The notes beneath the pieces are model-generated. The model searched no databases. It had not been told where the DNA came from and was given only the letters and a program-made list of their open reading frames with translations. The position numbers and the translations under genes are program-made. From positions 1-62,094 of the forward strand of contig CACXGE010000116.1 of NCBI GenBank assembly GCA_902767135.1: DNA of 62,094 nt. Reading direction: 5' to 3'. How positions within the stretch are numbered: the stretch's first letter is position 1; each line of letters starts with the position of its first letter. Source of the DNA: an uncultured Lachnospiraceae bacterium (GTDB lineage: Bacteria > Bacillota > Clostridia > Lachnospirales > Lachnospiraceae). Shown here piece by piece: positions 1-8,140 of this stretch.

Positions 1-795
1 AAAAAATCCACTGCTGGAACAGAATATGTGATATTAGGCATTGAGAATCAGGAGAAAATTCATTATAATATGCCTGTAAGAACCATGTTATATGATGCAG
101 TGACTTATATGGACCAGCTGAAAAGAATTGCAATGGAATCAAAGAATTATGATGGCTGGACAGCAGATGAATTCCTGTCAAAGATTCCAAAGGGAACGAA
201 AATAATACCCTGTTACACCATTGTGCTGTATTATGGAGAGGATCAATGGGATGGACCAATGTGTTTAAAAGATATGTTTTCAGAAGATGTTAGTTTTGGG
301 CCTTTTATTCAGGACTATAAAATGAACCTGATTGAGATGAGAAAAGGAAAAGAAGGATATCACTTTAGAAATAAGCAGCTGATAGAATTTCTTGAAATGT
401 TACGTGAAGTATATGAAAAAAGTGATTCTTTAAATACATATTCCGGAAGGATAGCACAGTTAGTTGGAATTGTAGTAAACGATGAGAAGATATATCAAAT
501 GGGAAAGAAGGAGGCAGAGGTGACTATGTGTAGAGCAACAGAAGAACTGAGAGAAGAAGGCCGGAGAGAAGAGAGAGCTAAAACAGAGGCAGAGAGAGCA
601 AGGGCAGACAAAGCGGAAGCCGAAAAAAACAAAGCGGAAGCCGAAAAAAACAAAGCGGAAACCGAAAAGAACAAAGCGGAAGCCGAAAAGAACAAAGCGG
701 AAGCCGAAAAGAACAAAGCGGAAGCCGAAAATGAACTCCTCAAAGAGGAAATAAAAAGATTGCAGGATATAATAAAAAAAGATAAAGAAGGATAA
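1..795 (+). CDS. Rpn-family recombination-promoting nuclease / YhgA-like putative transposase, C-terminal part
   Basis: The reading frame is open from base 1, so the start lies outside the window and only the C-terminal 264 or so residues are visible. The segment with GIENQ, MPVRTMLYDA and TYMDQLK is what I recognise from the PD-(D/E)XK Rpn/YhgA proteins common in Lachnospiraceae; the catalytic core should lie upstream. Residues after about 170 are strongly charged (EELREEGRREERAKTE). They then run into six near-identical heptads of type NKAEAEK, encoded by a 21-bp tandem repeat, and end in a leucine/lysine coiled coil. Known Rpn proteins cut DNA and promote RecA-independent recombination; the repeat tail probably varies in length by slippage. 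Family call good, function inferred. Confidence 0.75.
   Translation, partial: KKSTAGTEYVILGIENQEKIHYNMPVRTMLYDAVTYMDQLKRIAMESKNYDGWTADEFLSKIPKGTKIIPCYTIVLYYGEDQWDGPMCLKDMFSEDVSFGPFIQDYKMNLIEMRKGKEGYHFRNKQLIEFLEMLREVYEKSDSLNTYSGRIAQLVGIVVNDEKIYQMGKKEAEVTMCRATEELREEGRREERAKTEAERARADKAEAEKNKAEAEKNKAETEKNKAEAEKNKAEAEKNKAEAENELLKEEIKRLQDIIKKDKEG
610..735 (+). repeat. 21-bp in-frame tandem repeat, six copies
   Basis: Six consecutive 21-bp units begin at 610, 631, 652, 673, 694 and 715, each starting AAAGCGGAAGCC or a one-base variant. They encode the heptad KAEAEKN. Copies 1-2 share a run of A where copies 3-5 carry AAAAG, so copies of the same type are neighbours, as expected from recent duplication. 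The last copy is degenerate. The unit is a whole number of codons, so gain or loss of copies keeps the frame. Confidence 0.95.
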
Positions 796-813
796 ATGGG
801 GAGTAAGGAGAAG

Positions 814-1686
814 ATGAGAACAGAAGCAGAAATGTATGAGCTTATTTTAAATATTGCAAGAAATGATGAACGTATTCGGGCGGTTTATATGAATGGTTCC
901 CGAACCAATCCCAATGTTCCAAAAGATATATTTCAAGACTATGATTTGGTCTATGTTGTGACAGATACGTCGGCCTTTATTGAAGATAAAAAATGGATTG
1001 ATAATTTTGGAGAACGGCTTTTTATGCAATATCCGGATGAACATCCGGACTATCTAAGTGATAAAGAAAACTTTTATGGATGGCTTATGCAGTTTAAGGA
1101 TGGAAATAGAATTGACCTACATGTGGAAAGTATTTTGCATGCCCAAGAAAATATTTCAGTGGATAAATTGTGTGTGCTTCTGTTAGATAAGGATAATAGA
1201 TTTCCAGAGATTGGGGAATCTACGGACGAAGATTATTGGGTAAAAATGCCATCCAAGGAGCAGTATTTATGTACATGCAACGAGTTCTGGTGGTGTCTTG
1301 ATAATGTGGCGAAAGGACTGTGGAGAGAAGAAACACCATATGTTCAGGATATGCTCAATTTTCATGTGCGTAAACAATTAGAGAAAATGTTGTCATGGAA
1401 AATCGGAATTGAAACGGACTTTTCTGTCAGTGTGGGAAAGTCGGGAAAATATATGCATTGTTGGCTTCCTGAGGAAGAATGGAAGATGTATCTTTCAACT
1501 TATTGTGGAGGAGATACAAAAGAGTGCTGGGATGCAGTTTTTAGAATGTGTGATTTATTTGAAAAGACGGCAATATTTGTGGGAGAAAGGCTTGGGTATC
1601 TGTATAATGAGGAAGAAGGCAAGAATTGTCGGCGTTTTTTGGAACATGTGAGGAAATTGCCGCCAGATGCAGTGGAAATCTACTAA
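814..1686 (+). CDS. aadE: Aminoglycoside 6-adenylyltransferase family protein (ANT(6)/AadE-like)
   Basis: The protein (290 aa) opens with MRTEAEMYELIL, the usual N-terminus of AadE-like streptomycin 6-adenylyltransferases. It then shows the nucleotidyltransferase signature MNGSRTNPNVPKD followed by FQDYDLVY, the pair of acidic residues that binds Mg-ATP. Length matches the family (about 285-300 aa). An in-frame ATG at 796, directly after the upstream stop, would add six residues; I prefer 814 from family alignment, with AAGGAG just ahead of it. Chromosomal relatives in Clostridia are common and many are not proven resistance genes, so streptomycin resistance is an inference. It follows the Rpn gene without a gap and may be co-transcribed with it. 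Confidence 0.85.
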   Translation: MRTEAEMYELILNIARNDERIRAVYMNGSRTNPNVPKDIFQDYDLVYVVTDTSAFIEDKKWIDNFGERLFMQYPDEHPDYLSDKENFYGWLMQFKDGNRIDLHVESILHAQENISVDKLCVLLLDKDNRFPEIGESTDEDYWVKMPSKEQYLCTCNEFWWCLDNVAKGLWREETPYVQDMLNFHVRKQLEKMLSWKIGIETDFSVSVGKSGKYMHCWLPEEEWKMYLSTYCGGDTKECWDAVFRMCDLFEKTAIFVGERLGYLYNEEEGKNCRRFLEHVRKLPPDAVEIY

Positions 1687-1717
1687 AAATATATAATGAA
1701 TATGTGGAGATTTGACA

Positions 1718-1923
1718 ATGAAATTTAAGTATAATCTTGAAAGGATACAAAATATTTCAGATGGAAAAATGACATACCTTAATTTCCTGTTCATTTAGCA
1801 ATCAACTATTTTTATCCCAATAATCATGGTACATGGGTTGGACCTATCGTTTTGTTAATAGGGGTCATAATGTCTATAGCGTATTTCTTGAAATTTTATA
1901 AGGTTGAGATTAGGTTAAAATAA
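1718..1923 (+). pseudogene. Possible frameshifted remnant of a small membrane protein
   Basis: From ATG 1718 the frame gives about 26 residues and stops at 1796-1798. The neighbouring frame, read from about 1785 to the TAA at 1921-1923, gives a short hydrophobic segment (GPIVLLIGVIMSIAYF) with a basic tail, a plausible membrane helix. A single frameshift near 1785-1796 would join the two into a protein of about 68 aa. I do not recognise a family, and chance is a real alternative. Confidence 0.25.
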
Positions 1924-2085
1924 AAATTGGACTTATGTTTGAGTGTCATCGTTAGCGATGGCGCTTGCTCAATTAGGATTTTGTGAATGTGATTCAATGC
2001 CATTTGAACATTTGGTTTCAAATGGCATAACTCTTGTTTGGGGCAGGAGTTAAATCTTCTCTACAAAAAATTGTAATTTGATTGT

Positions 2086-2130
2086 AAATCCGCTATACTG
2101 ATGATAAATCATTGATATAGCGGATTTTTT
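2086..2130 (+). terminator. Rho-independent terminator
   Basis: A perfect 12-bp stem (2086-2097 AAATCCGCTATA with 2116-2127) encloses an 18-nt loop and runs straight into a T tract ending at 2130. It is the first clear terminator after the aadE-like gene. Confidence 0.6.
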
Positions 2131-2193
2131 GTAACAATTCAGGCAGGTCTGCGCATTTATTGCGCTGACCGTGCGAAAATATGTATTTAACAA

Positions 2194-2232
2194 AAATCGG
2201 GCAATTTTGCATTTGTCGGCATTGCCCGATTT
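2194..2232. repeat. 39-nt hairpin repeat, copy 1 (inverted relative to copy 2 at 34530-34568)
   Basis: Arms of 12 bp (AAATCGGGCAAT and its complement) flank a 15-nt loop. The reverse complement of the whole 39-nt unit matches 34530-34568 with a single C/T difference in the loop. The likeness continues outward as GTTACG/GATACG on one side and a T tract on the other. Confidence 0.85.
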
Positions 2233-2272
2233 CGTAACAGTTTAGCCTATGGCTGAACTGTTACGATTTTTT
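2233..2272 (+). terminator. Strong triloop terminator hairpin
   Basis: A 15-bp stem, CGTAACAGTTTAGCC against its complement with one T.G wobble, closes on the loop TAT and is followed by A and six T. It abuts the 39-nt hairpin repeat. It may be part of the same composite element. Confidence 0.6.
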
Positions 2273-2378
2273 AGTTGGTCAAGGTCAGATATAGAGTTAT
2301 CACAGGAAAGACTGTGTAAAATCCTTGTTGTAGAATGGAGAACCCCATGTTTTGAGGATGAAGATGAAAGCAAAGTCC

Positions 2379-2407
2379 TTGACGAAAATATAAAAAGTGG
2401 GTAAGAT
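2379..2407 (+). promoter_or_regulatory. Candidate sigma-A promoter for nspC
   Basis: TTGACG at 2379-2384 is separated by exactly 17 nt from TAAGAT at 2402-2407. This would start transcription near 2414 and leave a leader of about 160 nt before nspC. Confidence 0.5.
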
Positions 2408-2429
2408 AAATTCATTGTAGGAAAGGATG

Positions 2430-2573
2430 TAACTGTTCAGTAATCACTATTCTGCGAGGGTTTTCGTAAGAAAATCCCGAGTTTTGCAAGCAAAAATCTT
2501 ATTGCGTAGCAATTTTTAATGGATTTTTGCTACGTATTTGGAAGGTACTAAACAGATACGAAAGGACGATGAT
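2430..2573 (+). promoter_or_regulatory. Structured leader of nspC with competing hairpins
   Basis: Successive stems can form: GGGTTTTC with GAAAATCCC (2458-2465/2470-2478), TTTTGC with GCAAAA (about 2482-2496), and ATTGC with GCAAT (2501-2505/2509-2513). Two other pairings compete with them: GCAAAAATC with GATTTTTGC (2490-2498/2522-2530) and CGTAGCAA with TTGCTACG (2505-2512/2527-2534). The ribosome site AAAGGA follows at 2561-2566. The layout suggests attenuation or translational control. I do not recognise a known riboswitch. Confidence 0.35.
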
Positions 2574-3737
2574 ATGACAGAATTTGAATTTGATATAGAT
2601 ATTACAAATATTCCAACCCCATCTTATCTGGTGGATGAAAGATTATTAAAGAAGAACATGGAAGTTTTAAAATCAGTCTCAGAAGCAACAGGCTGCAGGA
2701 TTCTTTTGGCTCAGAAGGCTTTTTCCATGTTTTCCATGTATCCTATGATGAGCGGATACTTATCAGGCACCACTGCAAGTTCCCTGTTTGAAGCCAGATT
2801 GGGGAAAGAAGAATTTGGCGGGGAGACTCATATTTTTGCACCGGCTTATAAGGACAGTGAAATGGATGAAATTATAAGCCTTTGTGACCATATTGTATTT
2901 AATTCTTTTGCCCAGTGGAAACGGTTTAAAAATAAAGTGATGGAAGCCAGAAGGGCAGGAAAAAAAATAGAGTGCGGTATCCGTATCAATCCGGAATATG
3001 CAGAAATTGAAACAGATATTTATAATCCATGCTTTACCGGTTCTCGTCTAGGGACTACATTAAAGACCTTTGAGGAAGAACTGGATTTAGAGGGGATTGA
3101 CGGACTTCATTTCCATACCATGTGTGAGCAGAATTCGGATACACTGGAACGTACTTTAAAAGTGGTGGAAGAAAAGTTCGGAACATACATGAAGAATATG
3201 AAATGGATTAATTTTGGTGGTGGTCATCACATTACCAGAAAAGATTATGATGTAGAGCGGCTGATTTCCTGCGTAAATCATGTCCAGGAAACATATGATG
3301 TGAAAGTATATTTAGAACCGGGAGAGGCTACGGCACTAAATACAGGATATCTGGTGGCTACAGTGCTGGAACTATCAGAAAATGGCATGAATCTTGCCAT
3401 TTTGGATACCTCAGCAGCCTGTCATATGCCGGATGTGCTTGAGATGCCATACCGACCGGAGATTATTGGGGCGGGAAAACCAGGAGAAAAGGCTTATACT
3501 TATCGTCTGGGAGGCCCCACCTGTCTTGCCGGGGATGTGATTGGAGATTATTCTTTTCAGGAACCCCTGAAGGTGGGACAAAAGCTGGTGTTTACAGACA
3601 TGTCACACTATACTATGGTGAAGAATAATACCTTTAACGGAATCAATCTGCCTTCTATTTTGGTGAGAACCCTGGATGGGGAGATAAAAACGGTGCGTGC
3701 ATTTACTTATCAGGATTTCAAAAACAGATTATCATAA
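2574..3737 (+). CDS. nspC: Carboxynorspermidine/carboxyspermidine decarboxylase NspC
   Basis: This PLP enzyme of the alanine-racemase-fold decarboxylases removes CO2 from carboxyspermidine or carboxynorspermidine to give spermidine or norspermidine. The 387-residue protein shows IPTPSYLVD near the N-terminus, AQKAF with the PLP lysine at about residue 48, the glycine-rich GGGHH phosphate site, EPGEA, and the C-terminal ACHMPDVLEMPYRPEI block. I chose ATG 2574, with AAAGGA seven bases before it; an upstream in-frame TTG (2538) has no ribosome site and falls in leader hairpins. The partner dehydrogenase (CASDH) is not in the window. The next gene follows after only 15 bp, so the two are probably co-transcribed. 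Confidence 0.92.
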   Translation: MTEFEFDIDITNIPTPSYLVDERLLKKNMEVLKSVSEATGCRILLAQKAFSMFSMYPMMSGYLSGTTASSLFEARLGKEEFGGETHIFAPAYKDSEMDEIISLCDHIVFNSFAQWKRFKNKVMEARRAGKKIECGIRINPEYAEIETDIYNPCFTGSRLGTTLKTFEEELDLEGIDGLHFHTMCEQNSDTLERTLKVVEEKFGTYMKNMKWINFGGGHHITRKDYDVERLISCVNHVQETYDVKVYLEPGEATALNTGYLVATVLELSENGMNLAILDTSAACHMPDVLEMPYRPEIIGAGKPGEKAYTYRLGGPTCLAGDVIGDYSFQEPLKVGQKLVFTDMSHYTMVKNNTFNGINLPSILVRTLDGEIKTVRAFTYQDFKNRLS

Positions 3738-3752
3738 AGTGAGGGAAGAGCA

Positions 3753-6602
3753 ATGGTAAAAGCATATTTACATGGAAGTTCCATGTTGTACTATACGCCT
3801 GTGGAAAAAAAACAAATTCGGTGGAACACCAAGGATGCATGGTGTTCTGCACTAGAACTTGCCAGTAAGGAATGGGAAGTAGCAGAAGAGGAAGAAAAGA
3901 AATGTCTGATGGTAGATTTGTCTTATACGATATCTGCGCCAGTGGCGTATTATGAAGGAAAATATTACACGATAAATGCGAAAAACAAAGACCGAATGGA
4001 AGTAAGGGAAAAACAGGGAGCTTTTTCTTTTTTAGATGATATAGGGGATGAAGAAGAGTTTGAAGAGAAATTTAATACGGTAAAACCTGCCTTTGACCAG
4101 TATATAAAAAAGGTAAAAGAACGGTTTGAACAGGTAATTCTGGTACGTATCCAGTGTCCAAAGCGTAGCATAACGAAATTCTTTGTTCAAAATTATCTGC
4201 CTTTACACCGGGATAAATTCAATGCTATCATCCGAAAATTGGAAGATTATTTTATAGAGAGCGTATCTCCTATTGTGGTGGATATCAGTGACCAGTATTA
4301 TTTTGATGTGGTAGGAAGAAAACATGGGGTGTACACTTCCTATGAACAGAATTTTTATCTGGACATGGCGCAGATTCTTCAAAGGATTTTGGTGAAAAAT
4401 GAGGATTGCAGGCTGTATAAAGGAAATTACAAATATGTCATCAAACGTTATCTGAAGTATTATGACGTAGCAAAAGAGAGAAATGAGGAGTATTTGCTCA
4501 TGGGAAAAGAGTTGCCAATTGAGCGGCTCATCCGTGCCATGAACAAGGAAATGGTGCAAAAATATGCCTTTGAACTTGCTTTTGTCACCAATCAGGGCAT
4601 GTGTCAGTATAGCGAAATTTTACAACAGGAAGAATTGCTTCCCGCCTTTGTAAAGTTTGTCCGCTCTTTTTGTGCTGTCATTGAACATCCGGAGGATGAG
4701 ATTCCAAAGGATATCGAGGATATGCTTGGTATTGGTATGGGGTTAGAACTGGAAATCTTAGCCCAGACAAGAAATTATTACGTGGAACAGAGGCTTTTGC
4801 CATTAAAGTATATTAACCTTACCAATTTAAAGGAATTTTATTTTGCCATGAAGCTGGCAAAGCAGGGAAAATATGTCCAGGCCATAGACTATGTGAATCG
4901 TGCTATTGCCATGCTGGGGAAAAAACAAAAACGATACAAGGCAAGATTTGATGGCAAGGAAGAGTTTGAAAATGCACTGGCATTCTATGCAAACAGCAGT
5001 GAACCTATTGGCATTGACTTTTTTGGGAAATATATCAGTACCTTATTGTATCCTCGCCAGAACAGTAAGTATGAGCTGGTAAGAAAGATTGTGGATGTGG
5101 AACCATGGAATAACACCAGGGAAGAAGCTTTTGACAGGATGAGAAAATCTACGGCCCAATGGGTGGTGGTGGATTTGTATAGTGTTCTTGCCCTGTCTGA
5201 TTTATCAGAAGAGGAGATAAATCAGGCAATGGATGTGCTGATAAGTTTCTTAAAAGAACGGTACGGAAATAACATTATCTTCCACAAGCTTCAGATAAAA
5301 ACAGAATATCTTGATTTACAAGGGGAACTGCAGATATTTCCGGCAGAAGAAAAGTTAAAGGCGGACAATGAACGATTACAAAGATATCAGCAGTATTTTA
5401 TAAAACATTGTAACTGTCATGTGATTGATCTTTGTGAAAAGCATAAATTAAACCAGAATACCTATGTGATGAATGAGGGAATCAATTATGGTCCTGAGTA
5501 TTTTGCACAGGCAAGAACCATGTTAAAAGATATTGTGGATAAAAGTGAAGAGACAGTGAAATATGAAAATTTTGTAAATGCATATGTAAATATGAATCTG
5601 GGGGATGATTTGTTTCTGGCCATCCTTGCCAAACGTTATCCTAATCGGAAATTCACGGTATTAGCTAAAAATAAGTATGTGGCAAAAGGTCTGGAGAGAT
5701 ATCCAAACATGGAAACCATAACAGACATTTCTCTTGGACAGATAAAGAAGATAAAAAACAATATTTTTATTGGAGGTTCCGTTTTTCTACAAAATAACTT
5801 TTGGAAATTAAAGCTGGAAGAGAGAAGAAGGTTGATAAAGAAAAGTAGTAGAAATTATATTCTGGGAGCAAATTTTGGACCATATACAGAGAGCGAATTT
5901 GTTGACTGTTACCGTGAACTTTATAAGCAATGTGATGATGTGGTATTTCGAGATACTTATTCTGCCGATTTGTTTTCTGACCTGCCAAAGGTAAGAGGTG
6001 CCAGTGATATCGTATTCTCCCAGTATGAAGAACTGTCCCAGTATGCCAACAAGAATGGCAAAGGTGTGGTGATTTCTGTCATTGCATTAGAAAACAGGAT
6101 GGGATTAAGAGAAAATGCAGACCGGTATTATCAGGAAATGGCAGAGGTAGCCAGAGAATTTATGGCTTTGGGAGAAGAGGTTACCCTTATGAGTTTTTGT
6201 GATAATGAGGGGGATGGACAGGCAATCGATGCAATCTTAAACTGGCTCAAGGAAACGAAATACAAGGAACAGATAAAGTCATATCATTATGATGGGGACC
6301 TGAAAGAAGCCTTGGGGGTATTGGGGAAAGCCCAATATATTCTGGGAAGCCGCTTTCATGCAATCGTGCTTGGGTTGTTATTGGAAAAAACAGTATATCC
6401 ACTGATTTATTCAGATAAAAGCTTACATATGTTGAGAGATATAGGATTTCAGGGAAACTGTACAGACATCCGTCAGATGTCAAAAATTACTGTTAAAGAT
6501 GTAATAGACAATGGGATTAAGGACGAGAAACAAAGAAGAGAAAAATTGAGCAAGTTGGCTTTGGATGCCAAGAGACAGTTCCTTATGTTGGATAAAATGT
6601 GA
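3753..6602 (+). CDS. Giant multidomain surface-glycan protein with C-terminal polysaccharide pyruvyl transferase domain
   Basis: The C-terminal third (about residues 610-930 of 949) looks like a polysaccharide pyruvyl transferase (CsaB/WcaK family). It shows NLGDDLFLAIL, NIFIGGSVF, LGANFGPYT, CDDVVFRDTYSADLF, GASDIVFS and the basic GSRFHAIVLGLLL motif. The family adds pyruvate ketals from PEP to sugars or acts as a nucleotide-sugar-dependent transferase. The N-terminal part (1-230, with VVDISDQYYF and a late Y..Y..NF) and a middle part (about 465-600, with VVVDLYSVL, HVIDLCEKH and INYGPEYF) look weakly like SGNH/DUF6270 domains seen beside glycan genes. A TPR-like helix pair lies near 375-400. 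No membrane segment or signal peptide is apparent, so it should act in the cytoplasm. Domain limits are by eye. Confidence 0.65.
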   Translation: MVKAYLHGSSMLYYTPVEKKQIRWNTKDAWCSALELASKEWEVAEEEEKKCLMVDLSYTISAPVAYYEGKYYTINAKNKDRMEVREKQGAFSFLDDIGDEEEFEEKFNTVKPAFDQYIKKVKERFEQVILVRIQCPKRSITKFFVQNYLPLHRDKFNAIIRKLEDYFIESVSPIVVDISDQYYFDVVGRKHGVYTSYEQNFYLDMAQILQRILVKNEDCRLYKGNYKYVIKRYLKYYDVAKERNEEYLLMGKELPIERLIRAMNKEMVQKYAFELAFVTNQGMCQYSEILQQEELLPAFVKFVRSFCAVIEHPEDEIPKDIEDMLGIGMGLELEILAQTRNYYVEQRLLPLKYINLTNLKEFYFAMKLAKQGKYVQAIDYVNRAIAMLGKKQKRYKARFDGKEEFENALAFYANSSEPIGIDFFGKYISTLLYPRQNSKYELVRKIVDVEPWNNTREEAFDRMRKSTAQWVVVDLYSVLALSDLSEEEINQAMDVLISFLKERYGNNIIFHKLQIKTEYLDLQGELQIFPAEEKLKADNERLQRYQQYFIKHCNCHVIDLCEKHKLNQNTYVMNEGINYGPEYFAQARTMLKDIVDKSEETVKYENFVNAYVNMNLGDDLFLAILAKRYPNRKFTVLAKNKYVAKGLERYPNMETITDISLGQIKKIKNNIFIGGSVFLQNNFWKLKLEERRRLIKKSSRNYILGANFGPYTESEFVDCYRELYKQCDDVVFRDTYSADLFSDLPKVRGASDIVFSQYEELSQYANKNGKGVVISVIALENRMGLRENADRYYQEMAEVAREFMALGEEVTLMSFCDNEGDGQAIDAILNWLKETKYKEQIKSYHYDGDLKEALGVLGKAQYILGSRFHAIVLGLLLEKTVYPLIYSDKSLHMLRDIGFQGNCTDIRQMSKITVKDVIDNGIKDEKQRREKLSKLALDAKRQFLMLDKM

Positions 6603-6605
6603 CTA

Positions 6606-6634
6606 TTTACACGACTTTTGTTTTGTGTTAGACT
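6606..6634 (+). promoter_or_regulatory. Candidate promoter
   Basis: TTTACA (6606-6611), a 17-nt spacer and TAGACT (6629-6634) lie just after the stop of the giant protein gene and 31 bp before the next start codon. Confidence 0.4.
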
Positions 6635-6665
6635 AAGTAGTGAATGAAAAAAAGTGAGGAAATTT

Positions 6666-7070
6666 ATGGTAAATGAGGATAAAGTTAAGTTAATGACAAA
6701 GCTTGCTACATATGAAAAAAAAGAAGGGAAAGAAAGCCTTCCGGTAATGCAGTATTACCGAGAAGATTATATTGTGTACCATGTGATGAAAACAGCCATT
6801 GCAGCTACCATAGCATATGTGTTACTTGTGGTTGCTGTCTGCGTGGCAAGAAGCCAGTATCTCCTTGAAAATGTTCATAAAATGACCATTGAACAAATTG
6901 GTGGAAGAGTTTTCATTGGTTACATAGTTATGCTGGCGGTTTATATCACAACAGGGTTGATATTTTATATTAGGAAGTATGAAAATGCCAGGGAGAGTGT
7001 GAAACGGTATCTGCACTGGTTAAAACAATTGAATAGCTTTTATAAAGAGCAGGAAGAAGAGGATTCGTAA
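6666..7070 (+). CDS. Small two-helix membrane protein, unknown function
   Basis: The 134-residue product has a charged N-terminal 45 residues, two membrane segments (about 50-70, TAIAATIAYVLLVVAV, and 90-112, VFIGYIVMLAVYITTGLIF), and a charged, helical C-terminus ending QEEEDS. ATG 6666 is preferred over the in-frame GTG at 6654 because GAGGA sits five bases before it. I do not recognise a family. It lies between the pyruvyl-transferase-like gene and a larger membrane protein ahead of cdaA, so it may belong to the cdaA transcription unit. Confidence 0.7.
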   Translation: MVNEDKVKLMTKLATYEKKEGKESLPVMQYYREDYIVYHVMKTAIAATIAYVLLVVAVCVARSQYLLENVHKMTIEQIGGRVFIGYIVMLAVYITTGLIFYIRKYENARESVKRYLHWLKQLNSFYKEQEEEDS

Positions 7071-7122
7071 CCGAATTGTTCAGGTTACAAAATAATAAAC
7101 TGTAAAATTGGGAGGAAGCGAG

Positions 7123-8067
7123 ATGTCGGGTCTGCTGGAAGCGAGAGAAAAAATAAAGATTTTTTTCTCAAAAAATCAAATGTATATAGAACCAACTTTA
7201 AAATTTGTGTTGGCAATTTGTGTAATCTTTTTATTGAATAATAAAATTGGATATATGTCAGTTTTGGTAAATCCGGTGGTGGTATTTGTGGCGGCATTGA
7301 TTTGTGCTGTTTTGCCTATGAATGTTACCTTGGCTATAGGTGCCATCTATATGATAGGAAATGGGTTTGCATTGTCTTTGGAAGTGGCAATTGTCACTGT
7401 GGTTATGTTATTACTTATGTTTTTATTGTATTATAGGTTTTCACCAAAGGATGCATGCGTGATTATCCTGGTACCTGTGGCATGTGCATTCCATATTCCA
7501 TATCTGGCGCCGCTGTTAGTGGGTCTTATGGCAGCACCAGCGTCCATGATACCAATGGCCTTTGGAATTATTATTTATTACTTTGTAGAGTTTGTAGGGG
7601 GAAATTCAGGTGTACTTGCCTCTACTGCAGATACAGATATGTTCTCAAAAATAAATCTGATTTTGGAAAATGTTTTTTCAGATAGGGAAATGATTTTAAT
7701 TTTGGTAGCATTTTTAGCCACGGTAGTGGTGACATATATGGTTCGCAGATTGAATATTGACTATGCGTGGACCATGGCAAGTGTGGTTGGAACCCTTACC
7801 ATGTTTTTAATTATGTTGGTAGGACAATATATGTTGAATACAGATAAGCCGGTGGGTGGCATGATTGTCTCTATGGTGATTTCATTTGGACTGGCTATGG
7901 CAATGCAGTTGTTTGCGTTTTGCCTGGATTACAGCAGAACAGAATATGTTCAGTTTGAAGATGATGAATATTACTATTATGTAAAAGCAGTACCAAAGAT
8001 GAACGTAAGTGCCACGGAAAAGAAAGTGAAAAATATTACTTCACGAAAAAAGTTTTATGAAGAATAA
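7123..8067 (+). CDS. Polytopic membrane protein of unknown function upstream of cdaA
   Basis: The protein (314 aa) has roughly eight to ten hydrophobic helices. They include paired short ones at 25-60, a long block at 80-170 and another at 195-280. It ends in an acidic, tyrosine-rich tail (FEDDEYYYY) and a basic terminus. ATG 7123 has GGAGG seven bases before it; the TTG at 7108 overlaps that site. I do not know a defined family. It sits 73 bp before cdaA in the same direction, which suggests a link to envelope or c-di-AMP homeostasis, but that is only context. Confidence 0.75.
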   Translation: MSGLLEAREKIKIFFSKNQMYIEPTLKFVLAICVIFLLNNKIGYMSVLVNPVVVFVAALICAVLPMNVTLAIGAIYMIGNGFALSLEVAIVTVVMLLLMFLLYYRFSPKDACVIILVPVACAFHIPYLAPLLVGLMAAPASMIPMAFGIIIYYFVEFVGGNSGVLASTADTDMFSKINLILENVFSDREMILILVAFLATVVVTYMVRRLNIDYAWTMASVVGTLTMFLIMLVGQYMLNTDKPVGGMIVSMVISFGLAMAMQLFAFCLDYSRTEYVQFEDDEYYYYVKAVPKMNVSATEKKVKNITSRKKFYEE

Positions 8068-8140
8068 AACAGGGAATAATGTAATCAAAGTTTTAAATAA
8101 AACCATACAGTATGTGGAATAATAGAAAAGGAGTGAGACA

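Larger units (their letters stand above)
1687..2573. other. 887-bp gene-poor stretch rich in hairpins
   Basis: I see no convincing gene here. The stretch holds a small decayed reading frame (1718-1923), a 12-bp perfect inverted repeat at 1997-2008/2017-2028, a terminator (2086-2130), a 39-nt hairpin repeated elsewhere in the window (2194-2232), a second terminator (2233-2272), a candidate promoter (2379-2407) and a structured leader in front of nspC. Confidence 0.7.

Noticed and set aside
610..735. Regular short repeats that might be a CRISPR array
   Set aside because: There are no spacers; the 21-bp units are contiguous, in frame and encode a heptad in a real protein.
495..743. Minus-strand frame over the Rpn repeat (Phe-Ser-Ala repeats)
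   Set aside because: It is the reverse reading of the 21-bp repeat and has no independent support.
814..1686. Recently acquired mobile antibiotic-resistance gene
   Set aside because: Composition resembles its surroundings and no transposon ends or resistance-gene neighbours are visible; chromosomal ANT(6)-like genes are common in these bacteria.
2249..2404. 51-codon + frame starting in the second terminator hairpin
   Set aside because: The start codon is in the hairpin loop, no ribosome site precedes it and the peptide resembles nothing I know; it could be a decayed fragment but I cannot support it.
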